From positions 1,736,001 through 1,800,000 of the forward strand of contig NZ_CP029008.1 of the NCBI RefSeq assembly GCF_024585165.1: a DNA stretch of 64,000 nucleotides. Reading direction: 5' to 3'. The translations under genes and the position numbers were made by a program. The DNA comes from Bradyrhizobium sp. WBOS07. Its GTDB lineage: Bacteria; Pseudomonadota; Alphaproteobacteria; Rhizobiales; Xanthobacteraceae. Positions within the stretch are counted from its first letter, which is position 1. Every line of letters begins with the position of its first letter. Below the pieces are notes generated by a model that was not told the origin of the DNA, ran no database searches, and saw nothing but the letters and a program-made list of their open reading frames with translations. Positions 1 to 9,157 of this stretch are shown one piece after another.

Positions 1-1136
1 TTGGAGGCGACGTTGGAGACGATGCCGCGCAGCGCCGCGATCGCGCTCTCGAGCTGGTGCACCGTCGAGGGATCGTCATTGGCGCGCAGGATCAGATCGA
101 GCTTGGCGCCGAGATTGCGGATCGCCTCGTCATAGCCGGTGAGCTGCTCGGCCGGCGTCAGCGTGCGCAGCACCTGCTTGATGTCGGACAGCGCATGCTC
201 GATGCCCGACAGCACCTGGCCGTCGGTGCCGTTGGACCGCGTCTCGTCGATGCGCCGATGCAGCGAGCGGATCTCGTTCTCGATCGATTCGATCGCGCGC
301 CGCGGCATCGCCTCGGTGATGGCGGTCCGGATCTCGGCGAGCTCGCTGCGGAAAGCGTTGATCGCCTGCTCGGTAGTGTCGGGGCGCTGCAGCGCTTCGA
401 TCTGGCTCGTGATCTTGAGCAGATGGCGCTCGAGCGAGGAGAAGTCCGGCCCCGGCGCTGGTGGCGGCGGCGCATAGGCAGGCGCGGCCGGCGCCATCGG
501 GGGCGCATAAGGAGCAGCCGAAGGCGCAATCGACGGCGCGGCGCGCGGCGGCATCTGCCGCGGCGCAAAACCGTCGAGCTCGCTCTGGCGCGCGGTGATC
601 TCGGCGACGGCGACGTCGAACGAGGCGGGGCTCAAGGGTGGGGCGTTGCGATAGACCTGCGCTGCCGCGCGCTCGACCGCATCGGCCTGGCGCTGGCGCG
701 TCTCGACGGGCGAGGGCGCAGGTGCCGGGCGCGGCGCCTGAGGCTGCTGCGGGCGGGAGATCTGCGACAGCCGCGCATCGAGCCGCGAGATCGCGTCGTT
801 GAGCTGGCGTGCGACGCCCTGCTCGCGCGTGACGTCCGGTCGTGACGAATCCTGACGCGGTGCCGGCTTTGAAATCCGTTCGATCTGCTGGGTGATCGCG
901 TCGAGCCGCTGGTGGATGTCGGCGACTTCGCGGCTCTCCTGGCTCGGAATGTGGGAGGCTTGTGGGGCTTGCGGACGCTGGTCGTATGGGCCGCGAAAGT
1001 TCGGCGGCGCGGTGTCGCCGAGCGTGGAGTTCAGCCAATCGTTCAGCGACATGCCCGCGCGACGCGCAGCAGCTTCGGCCCGCTCCCTGACGGATGGATC
1101 GATGCCGTCCACACTCCACGATACGCGCGAATTCAT
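1..1136 (-). CDS. PodJ-like polar localization factor, N-terminal part (runs off window)
   Basis: The open frame starts at the ATG at 1136 (MNSRVSWSVDG) and is still open at base 1, so only about 378 N-terminal residues are visible. The start MNSRVSWSVDGIDPSVRERA followed by EAARRAGMSLNDWLNS is the N-terminal signature I associate with rhizobial PodJ-like or SEL1-repeat peptidoglycan-binding proteins. A Pro/Ala/Gln-rich linker follows, then predicted coiled coil rich in Glu, Leu and Arg (segments such as ERHLLKITSQIEALQ and SELAEIRTAITEAM). Members of this family organise the cell pole; their Sel1 and peptidoglycan-binding domains lie C-terminal and would be outside the window. The family call is inference from the N-terminus only. 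Confidence 0.6.
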   Translation of the reverse strand, partial: MNSRVSWSVDGIDPSVRERAEAAARRAGMSLNDWLNSTLGDTAPPNFRGPYDQRPQAPQASHIPSQESREVADIHQRLDAITQQIERISKPAPRQDSSRPDVTREQGVARQLNDAISRLDARLSQISRPQQPQAPRPAPAPSPVETRQRQADAVERAAAQVYRNAPPLSPASFDVAVAEITARQSELDGFAPRQMPPRAAPSIAPSAAPYAPPMAPAAPAYAPPPPAPGPDFSSLERHLLKITSQIEALQRPDTTEQAINAFRSELAEIRTAITEAMPRRAIESIENEIRSLHRRIDETRSNGTDGQVLSGIEHALSDIKQVLRTLTPAEQLTGYDEAIRNLGAKLDLILRANDDPSTVHQLESAIAALRGIVSNVAS

Positions 1137-1501
1137 GACTCTGTCCGGTTCCGACTCCGGCGCCCCACCCGACGCCTCCAGCCTTCCCACGCGTGCCAGT
1201 TGCAAACACAATCGAATTTGGCGCGGGTCGTCTGCCTCGAAAACCGACTTTTGTCCGTTACGGTAAATAACGAGTTAAGGAACGTGGCGCGGGTGTCTTA
1301 AAGTTGGGCGGGGGAACCGGGCAGCAGTATCCTTTGCGACCTGTCGTTGCCTCACGCTTCGCCGTCATCGCCCGCGAAGGCGGGCGATCCAGTACACCGC
1401 GGCGGCTCGATTCCAGCCGCGCCGCTCGGGGTACTGGATGCCCCGCCTTCGCGGGGCATGACACCGTCGGTGTGGCGAGGGCCTCGATTAGCGCCAGCGC
1501 C
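1137..1501. other. Intergenic region with one palindromic repeat
   Basis: There is no convincing gene between the PodJ-like start and the PadR stop. The stretch contains the palindromic repeat at 1364-1462. The AT-richer bases around 1200-1300 probably hold the promoter of the PodJ-like gene, but I cannot place it. Confidence 0.5.
1364..1462. repeat. Palindromic intergenic repeat, family A (copy 1)
   Basis: This is a roughly 100-base imperfect inverted repeat. The left arm begins GTCATCGCCCGCGAAGGCGG and continues to CCAGTAC. The right arm runs GTACTGGATGCC then CCGCCTTCGCGGGGCATGAC. A second copy lies at 31147-31247. It could fold into a long hairpin if transcribed. Confidence 0.85.
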
Positions 1502-2092
1502 TCAGCCCTTCCCCTCGCGCTTGCCTTCCTCCAGCGGCACCACCGTGGCCTTGCCGCTCATCGCCGACAGCGCATCGAGCGCCTCCTCGCAGAAGTCGGC
1601 GACCATCTGCTCGTGCCGGGCGCCGAGGCGGAGCAGCAGCAGATTGCCGAGGTCGAGCCGGCCCTCGGCGGTGCCGTCGGGAAAGCGCTTCTTCAGGATG
1701 CGCTCGTAATTGGCGTGGCGGTCGCGGTGGTGCTCCAGGCGCGCCATCAGGTCGGTGCGCAGCGGCTCGATGTCGATGCTGTCGAGGGCGTGGAGGCGGA
1801 CCAGGAGGTCGTCCTTGGTCGAGGCCGGCGTGCTTGGCCGCGCGGCCCAGTGCCGCAGCGCTGTTCGCCCCTCCGGAGTGAGCGTATAAACCAGCTTGTT
1901 GGGCTTGCCCGATTGCACGACCTCGCGGCCCTGGATGTGGCCGCGGTCGCGCAGCTTGGAGAGCTCGCGGTAGATCTGCTGATGGTCGGCCTTCCAGAAG
2001 AAGCCGATCGAGGAATCGAACGTCTTGGCGAGCTCGTAGCCTGTCATCGGGCGTTCCGTCAGGCATGCGAGGATCGCGTCGCCCAGCGCCAT
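1502..2092 (-). CDS. PadR family transcriptional regulator
   Basis: The product is a 196-residue PadR-type winged-helix repressor. The N-terminal half (MALGDAILACLTERPMTGYELAKTF, then QIYRELSKLRDRGHI) has the characteristic PadR helix-turn-helix and wing. The C-terminal half is helical (Vir_C-like dimerisation region). I chose the ATG at 2092 because the family begins at this point. The open frame continues upstream to 2260, but that extension crosses the operator-like palindromes at 2135-2167. It lies divergent from an NTF2-like gene and the beta-oxidation genes, so local control is plausible. Ligand and targets are unknown. Confidence 0.85.
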   Translation of the reverse strand: MALGDAILACLTERPMTGYELAKTFDSSIGFFWKADHQQIYRELSKLRDRGHIQGREVVQSGKPNKLVYTLTPEGRTALRHWAARPSTPASTKDDLLVRLHALDSIDIEPLRTDLMARLEHHRDRHANYERILKKRFPDGTAEGRLDLGNLLLLRLGARHEQMVADFCEEALDALSAMSGKATVVPLEEGKREGKG

Positions 2093-2134
2093 GGCCGGCC
2101 TCCTTGTTTCAACCTCGACCATCATGCTTGACTT

Positions 2135-2167
2135 TATGCGCATTGGCGCATATGCGTCAATGTGCAT
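2135..2167. promoter_or_regulatory. Tandem inverted repeats, probable PadR operator
   Basis: TATGCGC-ATTG-GCGCATA (2135-2152) is a perfect 7+7 inverted repeat. It is followed at once by an imperfect one, ATGCGT-CAAT-GTGCAT. They sit 43 bases upstream of the PadR start and within the divergent intergenic region, which fits autoregulation. Binding is inferred. Confidence 0.5.
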
Positions 2168-2291
2168 ATCGGGACACATCGGGCCGGGCGCAAGATCCGA
2201 TCCGAAAAACCCAGCGAAATCAATCGCCACGCTACTGTGCATGGGGTTGTTTTCGCACATTTTGTCCAGGCCTTTAGGGAGGCAGCTGCGA

Positions 2292-2690
2292 ATGACCGGC
2301 CTCGATTCCTGGTACGCCTACATGAAGTCCCATGACCGCGCCGCGCTCTGGGACCTGCTGCATCCCGACGCCGTGTTCGAAAGCCCGGTCGTGCACTCGC
2401 CGCAGCGCGGCCGCGACATCACCTTCAAATACCTCTCCAGTGCCGAGAAGGTGCTCGGCGGCCCGGGCTTCACCTATGTCGGCGAATGGCGCAGCGACAA
2501 TGGTGCCGTGCTCGAATTCAGGAATGTCATCGACGGCATCGAGATCAACGGCATCGAGATCAACGGCGTCGACATCATCACTTTCGACAGCGACGGACGC
2601 ATCACCCATTTCAAGGTGATGGTGCGTCCGCTCAAGGCGATCAACATGCTGCACCGCCTGATGGCGGAGCAGCTGGCCGCCCAATCATGA
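2292..2690 (+). CDS. NTF2-like (SnoaL-type) protein
   Basis: This is a 132-residue protein starting MTGLDSWYAYMKSHDRAALWDLLHPDAVF. The opening helix followed by 'LHPDAVFESPV' is typical of NTF2/SnoaL-like alpha+beta barrel proteins, which act as ligand-binding folds or small enzymes. An AGGGAGG ribosome-binding site about 9 bases upstream supports the ATG at 2292 over more upstream starts. A 15-base unit (ATCGAGATCAACGGC, 2538-2552 and 2553-2567) is directly duplicated in frame, giving GIEINGIEING, which looks like a recent tandem slip. It precedes the acyl-CoA dehydrogenase by 100 bases and may be co-transcribed. The substrate is unknown. Confidence 0.75.
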   Translation: MTGLDSWYAYMKSHDRAALWDLLHPDAVFESPVVHSPQRGRDITFKYLSSAEKVLGGPGFTYVGEWRSDNGAVLEFRNVIDGIEINGIEINGVDIITFDSDGRITHFKVMVRPLKAINMLHRLMAEQLAAQS

Positions 2691-2791
2691 CCCTGCCCTG
2701 AGGTTGCGGAACCCGCTAAGCTCGCGGGCCAGGCTGCCTCGCAGGAATCACTGACATCACCGCTTTCTAAGGCCATTGCCGGGAGAACCCC

Positions 2792-4582
2792 ATGCCGATC
2801 TACAAAGCCCCCGTCGAAGACGTGAACTTCCTGCTCAACGACGTCTTCCAGATCGACCGCTACGACAATCTCGCCGGCTTCTCCGACGCCTCGAGCGATG
2901 TGCGCGAAGCCATCCTCGGCGAAGCCGCCAAGCTCGCCGAAGAGGTATTGCAACCGCTGAACCGCGTCGGCGATCTCGAAGGCTGCAAGCGTGCCGATGA
3001 CGGCAGCGTCACCACGCCGAAGGGCTTCAAGGAGGCGTACAAGCAGGTCGCCGAGGGCGGCTGGCTCGGCCTGTCGGCGCCGACCGAATATGGCGGCCAG
3101 GGCCTGCCGGTGACGCTCTCGCAGGCCGTCAACGAATTCCAGATCTCCGCCAACATGGCGTTCTCGATGTATGGCGGCCTCACCATGGGCGCGACCGCGG
3201 CGCTGATCGTTCACGGCTCGCCCGAGCAGAAGCAGACCTACGTTCCGAAGATGGTGGCGGGCGAATGGACCGGCACCATGAACCTGACCGAGCCGCATTG
3301 CGGCACCGACCTCGGCATGCTCCGCACCAAGGCGGTACGGCAGGCCGATGGCAGCTTCAAGATCACGGGCACCAAGATCTTCATCTCCGCTGGCGAGCAT
3401 GACCTCGCCGAGAACATCATCCACCTCGTGCTCGCTCGCATCGAGGGCGCGCCCGCCGGCATCAAGGGCGTCTCGCTGTTCGTGGTGCCGAAATTCCTGG
3501 TCAATGCCGACGGCTCGGTGGGTGCGCGCAACGGCGTCGTCTGCGGCTCGCTCGAGCACAAGATGGGCATCCACGGCAATTCGACCTGCGTGATGAACTA
3601 CGACAACGCCACTGGCTGGCTGATCGGCGAAGAGAACAAGGGCATGCAGGGCATGTTCGTGATGATGAACGAGGCTCGCCTCGGCGTCGCCGTGCAGGGT
3701 CTCGCGCAGTCCGAGGTGGCCTATCAGAACGCGGTCGCCTATGCCCGCGAGCGCATCCAGGGCCGTTCGCTCACCGGCGCCAAGGCGCCGGACAAGCCGG
3801 CCGACCCGATCATCGTGCATCCCGACGTGCGCCGCACGCTGCTCTCGATCCGCGCCTTCAACGAGGCTGCGCGCGCCTTCGTGATGTGGACCGCGCTGAA
3901 GAGCGACGTCGCCCACCGCTCCGAAGACCCCAAGGACCGGCAGGCCGCGGACGATCACATGGGCCTGATGACGCCGGTGCTGAAGGGCTTCCTGACCGAT
4001 TACGGCTTTGCCAACGCGGTGCAGGCGCAGCAGATGTATGGCGGCCACGGCTACATCGCCGAGCAGGGCATGGAGCAGTTCGTGCGCGACGCGCGCATCG
4101 CCATGATCTATGAGGGCGCCAACGGCATCCAGGCGCTCGACCTCGTCGGCCGCAAGCTGCCGCGCGACGGCGGCCGCGCCATCATGGCGTTCTTCGGCGA
4201 GGTCATGGCCTTCGCCAAGGAGAACGGCGGCGACGAGGCGCTGAAGCCCTTCATCACCCCGCTCTCGACCTCGCTCGGCCATCTCCAGCAAGCCACGACC
4301 TGGCTGATGCAGAACGCGATGGCGAAACCGGACAATGCGGGAGCCGCCGCAACCGATTACCTGCACCTCTTCGGCTTCGTCGCGCTCGGCTACATGTGGG
4401 CGAAGATGGCCAAGGTGACGAACGCCAAGATTGCCGAGAGCGGGGCGACGCCCTATCTCTCGACCAAGCTGGTCACCGGCCGTTTCTTCATGGAGCGGAT
4501 GCTGCCGGAGACCGCGGCCAATCTCGCGCGCATCCAGGCCGGCTGCGCCACCATCATGGAATTGCCGGCGGAAGCGTTCTGA
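2792..4582 (+). CDS. Acyl-CoA dehydrogenase (596 residues)
   Basis: This FAD-dependent acyl-CoA dehydrogenase catalyses the first step of beta-oxidation, alpha,beta-dehydrogenation of acyl-CoA. The N-terminal helical domain (LSAPTEYGGQGLP) is followed by the middle beta domain (NLTEPHCGTDLGML, then GTKIFISAGEHD). The C-terminal helical domain carries RIAMIYEGANGIQALDL, in which Glu441 corresponds to the catalytic base of the family. At about 600 residues with an extra C-terminal domain it belongs to the long FadE/DmdC-like subgroup, not the 380-residue type. It heads a beta-oxidation set with the thiolase 55 bases downstream. Chain-length preference cannot be read from the sequence; a DmdC-like methylthiopropionyl-CoA role is possible but unsupported. 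Confidence 0.9.
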   Translation: MPIYKAPVEDVNFLLNDVFQIDRYDNLAGFSDASSDVREAILGEAAKLAEEVLQPLNRVGDLEGCKRADDGSVTTPKGFKEAYKQVAEGGWLGLSAPTEYGGQGLPVTLSQAVNEFQISANMAFSMYGGLTMGATAALIVHGSPEQKQTYVPKMVAGEWTGTMNLTEPHCGTDLGMLRTKAVRQADGSFKITGTKIFISAGEHDLAENIIHLVLARIEGAPAGIKGVSLFVVPKFLVNADGSVGARNGVVCGSLEHKMGIHGNSTCVMNYDNATGWLIGEENKGMQGMFVMMNEARLGVAVQGLAQSEVAYQNAVAYARERIQGRSLTGAKAPDKPADPIIVHPDVRRTLLSIRAFNEAARAFVMWTALKSDVAHRSEDPKDRQAADDHMGLMTPVLKGFLTDYGFANAVQAQQMYGGHGYIAEQGMEQFVRDARIAMIYEGANGIQALDLVGRKLPRDGGRAIMAFFGEVMAFAKENGGDEALKPFITPLSTSLGHLQQATTWLMQNAMAKPDNAGAAATDYLHLFGFVALGYMWAKMAKVTNAKIAESGATPYLSTKLVTGRFFMERMLPETAANLARIQAGCATIMELPAEAF

Positions 4583-4637
4583 GCCTGCTTCCGCTGCCCG
4601 CTCCCAATCGCATCGAACATCACACCAGGAGGGCGTC

Positions 4638-5846
4638 ATGCCTGAGGCATTCATTTACGACCACGTTCGCACCCCGCGCGGCCGCGGCAAGGCGGACGGC
4701 GCGCTGCACGAAGTCACGGCGCTCGCACTCGCCACAGTGCCGCTGAAGGCGCTGAAGGACCGCAACAACCTTCCGGAAGATTCCGTCGACGACGTCATCC
4801 TCGGCGTGGTCGACCCGGTCGGTGAAGCCGGATCCGACATCGCGCGTTTCGCCGCGCTGAAGGCCGGTCTCGGCGAAGCCGTGCCCGGCGTGCAGATCAG
4901 CCGTTTCTGCGCCTCCGGCCTCGATGCGGTGAACTTCGCCGCCGCGCAGGTGATGAGCGGCCAGCACGAGCTGGTGATCGGCGGCGGCGCCGAATCCATG
5001 AGCCGCGTCGGCATCGGCGCCTCCGGCGGCGCCTGGCCGATGGATCCGTCGATGGCGGTGCCAGCCTATTTCATGCCGCAGGGCGTCTCGGCCGATCTGA
5101 TCGCAACCAAATACGGCTTCTCGCGTGACGACGTCGACGCCTACGCCGTGCAGAGCCAGCAGCGCGCGGCCAAGGCCTGGGACGAGGGCCGCTTCAATAA
5201 GTCCGTGGTGCCGGTGAAGGACATCAACGGTCTCACCATTCTCGCCAAGGACGAGCACATGCGACCCTCGACGACGATGCAGTCGCTGGCGCAGCTGCAG
5301 CCCTCGTTCACGATGATGGCGCAGATGGGCGGCTTCGACGGCGTCGCAATTCAGTCGCATCCCGAGATCGAGCGCGTCAATTACGTGCACCATGCCGGCA
5401 ATTCCTCCGGCATCGTCGACGGCGCCGGTGCCGTACTGCTCGGCAGCAAGGAAGCCGGCAGCAAGTATGGGCTGAAGCCGCGTGCGAAGATTCGCGCCTT
5501 CGCCAATATCGGCTCTGAGCCGGCCATGATGCTGACCGGTCCGGTCGACGTCACCGAGAAGCTGTTCGCGCGCTCCGGCATGAAGACGTCGGACATCGAC
5601 CTGTTCGAGCTGAACGAGGCCTTTGCCTCTGTGGTGCTGCGCTACATCCAGGCTTTCGACATCGACCCCGCCAAGATCAACGTCAATGGCGGTGCCATCG
5701 CGCTCGGCCATCCGTTGGGGGCGACCGGCGCGATGATCCTCGGCACCGTGCTCGACGAGCTCGAGCGCACCAACAAGTCCACCGCCTTGGTGACGCTGTG
5801 CATCGGCGGCGGCATGGGCACCGCGACCATCATCGAGCGGGTGTAG
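4638..5846 (+). CDS. fadA: Acetyl-CoA C-acyltransferase (thiolase)
   Basis: This is a 402-residue thiolase that cleaves 3-ketoacyl-CoA with CoA, the last step of beta-oxidation. The nucleophile is Cys91 ([15 protein letters not shown]). The C-terminal catalytic motifs are [17 protein letters not shown] (His) and [10 protein letters not shown] (Cys). The ATG at 4638 has a strong AGGAGGG Shine-Dalgarno at 4627-4633 and matches the family start [13 protein letters not shown]. It lies between the acyl-CoA dehydrogenase and the FadJ-like protein on the same strand, consistent with one degradation operon. A biosynthetic acetoacetyl-CoA thiolase role is the alternative, but the context favours degradation. 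Confidence 0.92.
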   Translation: MPEAFIYDHVRTPRGRGKADGALHEVTALALATVPLKALKDRNNLPEDSVDDVILGVVDPVGEAGSDIARFAALKAGLGEAVPGVQISRFCASGLDAVNFAAAQVMSGQHELVIGGGAESMSRVGIGASGGAWPMDPSMAVPAYFMPQGVSADLIATKYGFSRDDVDAYAVQSQQRAAKAWDEGRFNKSVVPVKDINGLTILAKDEHMRPSTTMQSLAQLQPSFTMMAQMGGFDGVAIQSHPEIERVNYVHHAGNSSGIVDGAGAVLLGSKEAGSKYGLKPRAKIRAFANIGSEPAMMLTGPVDVTEKLFARSGMKTSDIDLFELNEAFASVVLRYIQAFDIDPAKINVNGGAIALGHPLGATGAMILGTVLDELERTNKSTALVTLCIGGGMGTATIIERV

Positions 5847-5850
5847 GTCC

Positions 5851-5931
5851 GTAGGTGGGTTAGCCGAAGGCGTAACCCACCGTGCCACGTCAACAAAGTT
5901 GGTGGGTTACGCTTCGCTAACCCACCCTACG
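5851..5931. repeat. Palindromic intergenic repeat, family B
   Basis: This is an inverted repeat of about 80 bases between fadA and fadJ. The left arm is GTAGGTGGGTTAGCCGAAGG then CGTAACCCACC. The right arm is GGTGGGTTACGC then TTCGCTAACCCACCCTAC. It lies inside a likely operon, so it would be transcribed as a hairpin. Confidence 0.85.
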
Positions 5932-5986
5932 AGACCCCGTCAACCGCCGCGCCTGGGATCGGCTGCGGCACCGAGGAGCAACCAAC

Positions 5987-8200
5987 ATGTCGTACAAGAA
6001 TTTCAAGGTCGAGACCGACGCAGACGGCATCGCGCTCGTCACCTGGGATATCCCGGGCCGTTCCATGAACGTGCTCGACGAGACCTCGACCAACGAGCTC
6101 GACGCCATCGTCAAGGCGACCACGGCGGATGCCGCGGTCAAGGGCGTCGTCATCACCTCGGCGAAAGAAGCGTTCTGCGCCGGCGCAGACCTCTCGATGC
6201 TCGAAGGCATGAACCAGGCCTACGCGAAGGTCTTCAAGGATCAGGGCGAGACCGCGGCGAACCAGATGCTGTTCGACCAGAGCCGCCGCTTCTCGCAGGT
6301 TTTGCGTTCGATCGAGACCTCGGGCAAGCCGTGGGCGGCCGCGATCAACGGCCTCGCGCTCGGCGGCGGCTTCGAGATCACGCTGTGCTGCCATTACCGC
6401 GTCGCCGCGGAGAATCCCAAGACCCGTCTCGGCCTGCCCGAGGTCAAGGTCGGCCTGTTCCCCGGCGCCGGCGGCACGCAGCGCGTGCCGCGCCTGGTGC
6501 CGCCGCAGGACGCGATGACGATCCTGCTCAAGGGCGATCCTGTCACGGTCGACAAGGCCAAGGCGCTGAACCTGATCCACGCCATCGTTCCGGCCGCCGA
6601 TCTCATCAAGGCCGCCAAGGACTGGATCAAGGGCGGCGGCAAGGCCGTCGCGCCCTGGGACGAGAAGGGCTTCAAGCTGCCCGGCGGTCCGGTGTTCTCC
6701 AAGGCCGGCATGATGATGTTCCCCGCCGGCAACGCGATCTATCGCCGCGAGACCTACGACAATTATCCCGCCGCGCGCGCGATCATGAGCTGCGTCTATG
6801 AGGGCCTGCAGCTGCCGATCGACGCCGCGCTTCGCGTCGAGTCGCGCTACTTCACCTCGGTGCTGCGCTCGAAGGAAGCGGCCGCGATGATCCGCAGCCT
6901 GTTCCTGTCGATGCAGGAGCTCAACAAGGGTGCGCGCCGTCCGAAAGACGTTCCGCCGACCAAGGTGAAGAAAATCGCCGTGATCGGCGCCGGCTTCATG
7001 GGCGCCAGCGTCGGCTACGTCTCGGCCCGTGCCGGCCTCGACGTCGTCCTGATCGACCGCGACCAGGAGAGCGCCGACAAGGGCAAGGCGCATGCCCAGA
7101 AGGTGATCGAGGAGCAGATCAAGAAGGGCCGCGCCAAGCCTGCGGATGCCGAAGCGCTGCTCGCGCGCATCACGCCGACCGCCGACTATGCCGCTCTGAA
7201 GGACGTTGACCTCGTCATCGAGGCCGTGTTCGAGGACCGCAAGGTCAAGGCCGAGACCTTCGCCAAGGCGCAGCAATATCTGAAGCCCGACGTGATCTTC
7301 GCCTCGAACACCTCGACGCTGCCGATCACCTCGCTGGCCGAGAGCTTCAAGGACCAGGGCAAGTTCGTCGGCATCCACTTCTTCTCGCCGGTCGAGAAGA
7401 TGATGCTGGTCGAGATCATCAAGGGCAAGAACACCGGTGATCTCGCGATCGCAGCCGCGCTCGACTACGTCCGGCAGATCGGCAAGACGCCGATCGTGGT
7501 CAACGACTCCAGAGGCTTCTTCGCCAACCGCTGCGTCGGCCGCTACGTCGCCGAAGGCAACGAGATGTTCCTCGAAGGCGTGCCGCCGGCGATGATCGAG
7601 AACTGCGCCAAGATGGCCGGCATGCCGGTCGGCCCGCTCTCGCTGTCGGATGAAGTCGCGCTCGACCTCGGCCTGAAGATCATGAAGGCGACCGAGGCCG
7701 ATCTCGGCCCTAACGCCATCAATCCCGATCAGAAGAAGCTGATGGTGGAGATGGTCGAGAAGCAGGGCCGCCTCGGGCGCAAGAACAGCAAGGGCTTCTA
7801 CGACTATCCCGAGAAGGGCAAGGGCCAGAAGAGCCTGTGGCCGGGCCTCTCGGCCTTGCAGCCGAAGCAGCTCGACCCCGACACGCTCGACGTCGAGGAA
7901 CTGAAGCAGCGCTTCCTGGTGGTGCAGGCGGTGGAAGCCGCGCGCACCGTCGAGGATCACGTCATCACCGATCCGCGCGAGGCGGATGTCGGCTCGATCC
8001 TCGGCTTCGGCTTCGCGCCGTTCACCGGCGGCACGCTGTCCTACATCGACTTCATGGGCACGAAGAAGTTCGTCGAGCTCTGCCGCAAGCTCGAGGCGAA
8101 GTACGGCTCGCGGTTCACGCCGCCGAAGCTGCTCGAGGAGATGGCGGCGAAGGGCGAAACCTTCTACGGCCGCTTCGCGCCGAAGAAGGCCGCGGCTTAA
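5987..8200 (+). CDS. fadJ: Bifunctional enoyl-CoA hydratase / 3-hydroxyacyl-CoA dehydrogenase
   Basis: This 737-residue fused enzyme carries out the middle two beta-oxidation steps. The N-terminal crotonase domain (about 1-190) shows [19 protein letters not shown] and [19 protein letters not shown], with Glu152 in the LPEV motif as the likely catalytic acid. The NAD-binding dehydrogenase domain begins near residue 325 ([17 protein letters not shown], a Rossmann GxGxxG around 333-338). The signatures [17 protein letters not shown] and [10 protein letters not shown] follow, then a C-terminal 3HCDH domain. The start ATG is preceded by GAGGAGCAACC. It closes the beta-oxidation set; an intrinsic terminator lies about 110 bases downstream. 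Confidence 0.93.
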   Translation: MSYKNFKVETDADGIALVTWDIPGRSMNVLDETSTNELDAIVKATTADAAVKGVVITSAKEAFCAGADLSMLEGMNQAYAKVFKDQGETAANQMLFDQSRRFSQVLRSIETSGKPWAAAINGLALGGGFEITLCCHYRVAAENPKTRLGLPEVKVGLFPGAGGTQRVPRLVPPQDAMTILLKGDPVTVDKAKALNLIHAIVPAADLIKAAKDWIKGGGKAVAPWDEKGFKLPGGPVFSKAGMMMFPAGNAIYRRETYDNYPAARAIMSCVYEGLQLPIDAALRVESRYFTSVLRSKEAAAMIRSLFLSMQELNKGARRPKDVPPTKVKKIAVIGAGFMGASVGYVSARAGLDVVLIDRDQESADKGKAHAQKVIEEQIKKGRAKPADAEALLARITPTADYAALKDVDLVIEAVFEDRKVKAETFAKAQQYLKPDVIFASNTSTLPITSLAESFKDQGKFVGIHFFSPVEKMMLVEIIKGKNTGDLAIAAALDYVRQIGKTPIVVNDSRGFFANRCVGRYVAEGNEMFLEGVPPAMIENCAKMAGMPVGPLSLSDEVALDLGLKIMKATEADLGPNAINPDQKKLMVEMVEKQGRLGRKNSKGFYDYPEKGKGQKSLWPGLSALQPKQLDPDTLDVEELKQRFLVVQAVEAARTVEDHVITDPREADVGSILGFGFAPFTGGTLSYIDFMGTKKFVELCRKLEAKYGSRFTPPKLLEEMAAKGETFYGRFAPKKAAA

Positions 8201-8209
8201 GGCGCGCTT

Positions 8210-8298
8210 GTAGCCCGGATGGAGCGCAAGCGAAATCCGGGAGCAGTTTTTCAAGTCGCGAGAGCCCCCGGATTACGCTTGCGCTCCATCCGGGCTAC
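8210..8298. repeat. Palindromic intergenic repeat, family C
   Basis: This inverted repeat of about 89 bases has a left arm GTAGCCCGGATGGAGCGCAA then GCGAAATCCGGG. The right arm is CCCGGATTACGCTTGCGCTC then CATCCGGGCTAC. It sits between the fadJ stop and its terminator. This repeat type is common in Bradyrhizobium genomes (from memory). Confidence 0.85.
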
Positions 8299-8308
8299 CC
8301 AGAAGAAG

Positions 8309-8337
8309 AAAGGCCGGATCATCGATCCGGCCTTTTT
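8309..8337 (+). terminator. Intrinsic terminator after fadJ
   Basis: An 11-bp perfect stem (AAAGGCCGGAT / ATCCGGCCTTT) with a CATCG loop is followed by further T residues. The core CCGGATCATCGATCCGG is also found in the terminator at 9104-9130. Confidence 0.85.
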
Positions 8338-8607
8338 ACTTTCGATCGCCGCATGGAGAAGAGCGCGCGGCCTGATCCGGCGTCGTCGGCGAGGCCGGCT
8401 CGCTTCGCGGTGGCACCGCTTTTGCTGACGGATCCAACGGATGACCATCAGCATTGAAAGTGTCCCGTAATGACCTCGACGGTGTCTCAACTCGGCGCAG
8501 CCGGCGTTGCCGCAAGATACGCCCCGCTGTCTCTGATGGGGTGGCCGCGGCCCCGCCGCAGGCTCTTCAGACTGCGCCGGAAAATTCCGTCGTGGGCCGG
8601 CCTGGCT
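8338..8607. other. Intergenic region, no gene recognised
   Basis: Nothing convincing is present here. A short plus-strand frame from 8470 to 8679 would encode a single hydrophobic helix, but it lacks a good ribosome-binding site and overlaps the 3' end of the minus-strand membrane protein gene. Confidence 0.4.
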
Positions 8608-9015
8608 CTACTCGTTCTCGTCGTCGATGTCGCGCTGGCCGTGCTTGCCTGGGTCGCCGTCGATGTCGTCCTGCACTGACAGCTCGCCTCTGTGCACGTA
8701 GAGCGAGGCCGCCAGATAGGCGACCTGGCCGATAATCAGGCAGCCGACGACGATTGGGATTCCGGTCCAGAATCCGAAGCCCGAGGTCTGAAGCACGGTT
8801 GCAGCAAGGAGCGCGGTCGCCGGCGAAACCAACAAGAGAGTCCAGACTCGGAAGAAGAGCCCCGTCGATAATCCAGCGATCATGCTCGCGAGCAAGAGCA
8901 GGAATATGGTTGTCACGAGAGCTTCCCGGTTCGCAGGTCCGTATCGCCTACAGGGCTGAAATTGAGCCACCTGGATCGCTGTCACAACAATGCTGACCTC
9001 CACCGCGCACATCAC
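8608..9015 (-). CDS. Small hypothetical membrane protein
   Basis: This is a protein of up to 135 residues with three predicted membrane segments: IFLLLLASMIAGLSTGLFF, then VWTLLLVSPATALLAATVLQ, then TGIPIVVGCLIIGQVAYLAA. A hydrophilic acidic tail (VQDDIDGDPGKHGQRDIDDE) ends it. The ATG at 9015 gives a long N-terminal extension. A GTG at about 8916 (VTTIFLLLLASM) is an attractive alternative start because it places the first helix at the N-terminus. Similar unannotated three-helix proteins occur in Bradyrhizobium, but I cannot name a function. It stands alone. Confidence 0.6.
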   Translation of the reverse strand: MMCAVEVSIVVTAIQVAQFQPCRRYGPANREALVTTIFLLLLASMIAGLSTGLFFRVWTLLLVSPATALLAATVLQTSGFGFWTGIPIVVGCLIIGQVAYLAASLYVHRGELSVQDDIDGDPGKHGQRDIDDENE

Positions 9016-9103
9016 GCGGAATTATTGTTAACTCCGACAATGCTCGTAAAATTGATGTCCCGGGCCTCTCGAACATCCGGGCTTGCGCATCCGTTCAAGC
9101 AGA

Positions 9104-9130
9104 AAGAGCCGGATCATCGATCCGGCTCTT
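9104..9130 (-). terminator. Intrinsic terminator after the GST gene
   Basis: A perfect 11-bp stem (AAGAGCCGGAT / ATCCGGCTCTT) with a CATCG-type loop lies 28 bases beyond the GST stop. It ends in TTTC on the minus strand. It shares the CCGGATCATCGATCCGG core with the terminator at 8309-8337. Confidence 0.8.
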
Positions 9131-9157
9131 CCATCATCCCGTCTGTCAGGTCTCGCC

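Noticed and set aside
2474..4654. Minus-strand open frame of 726 codons opposite the acyl-CoA dehydrogenase gene
   Set aside because: It is antisense to a strongly conserved gene and rich in His, Asp and Arg, with no recognisable domain.
8470..8679. Plus-strand 69-codon frame ending in a single hydrophobic helix
   Set aside because: The hydrophobic part is the mirror of the acidic tail of the minus-strand membrane protein, and there is no good ribosome-binding site.
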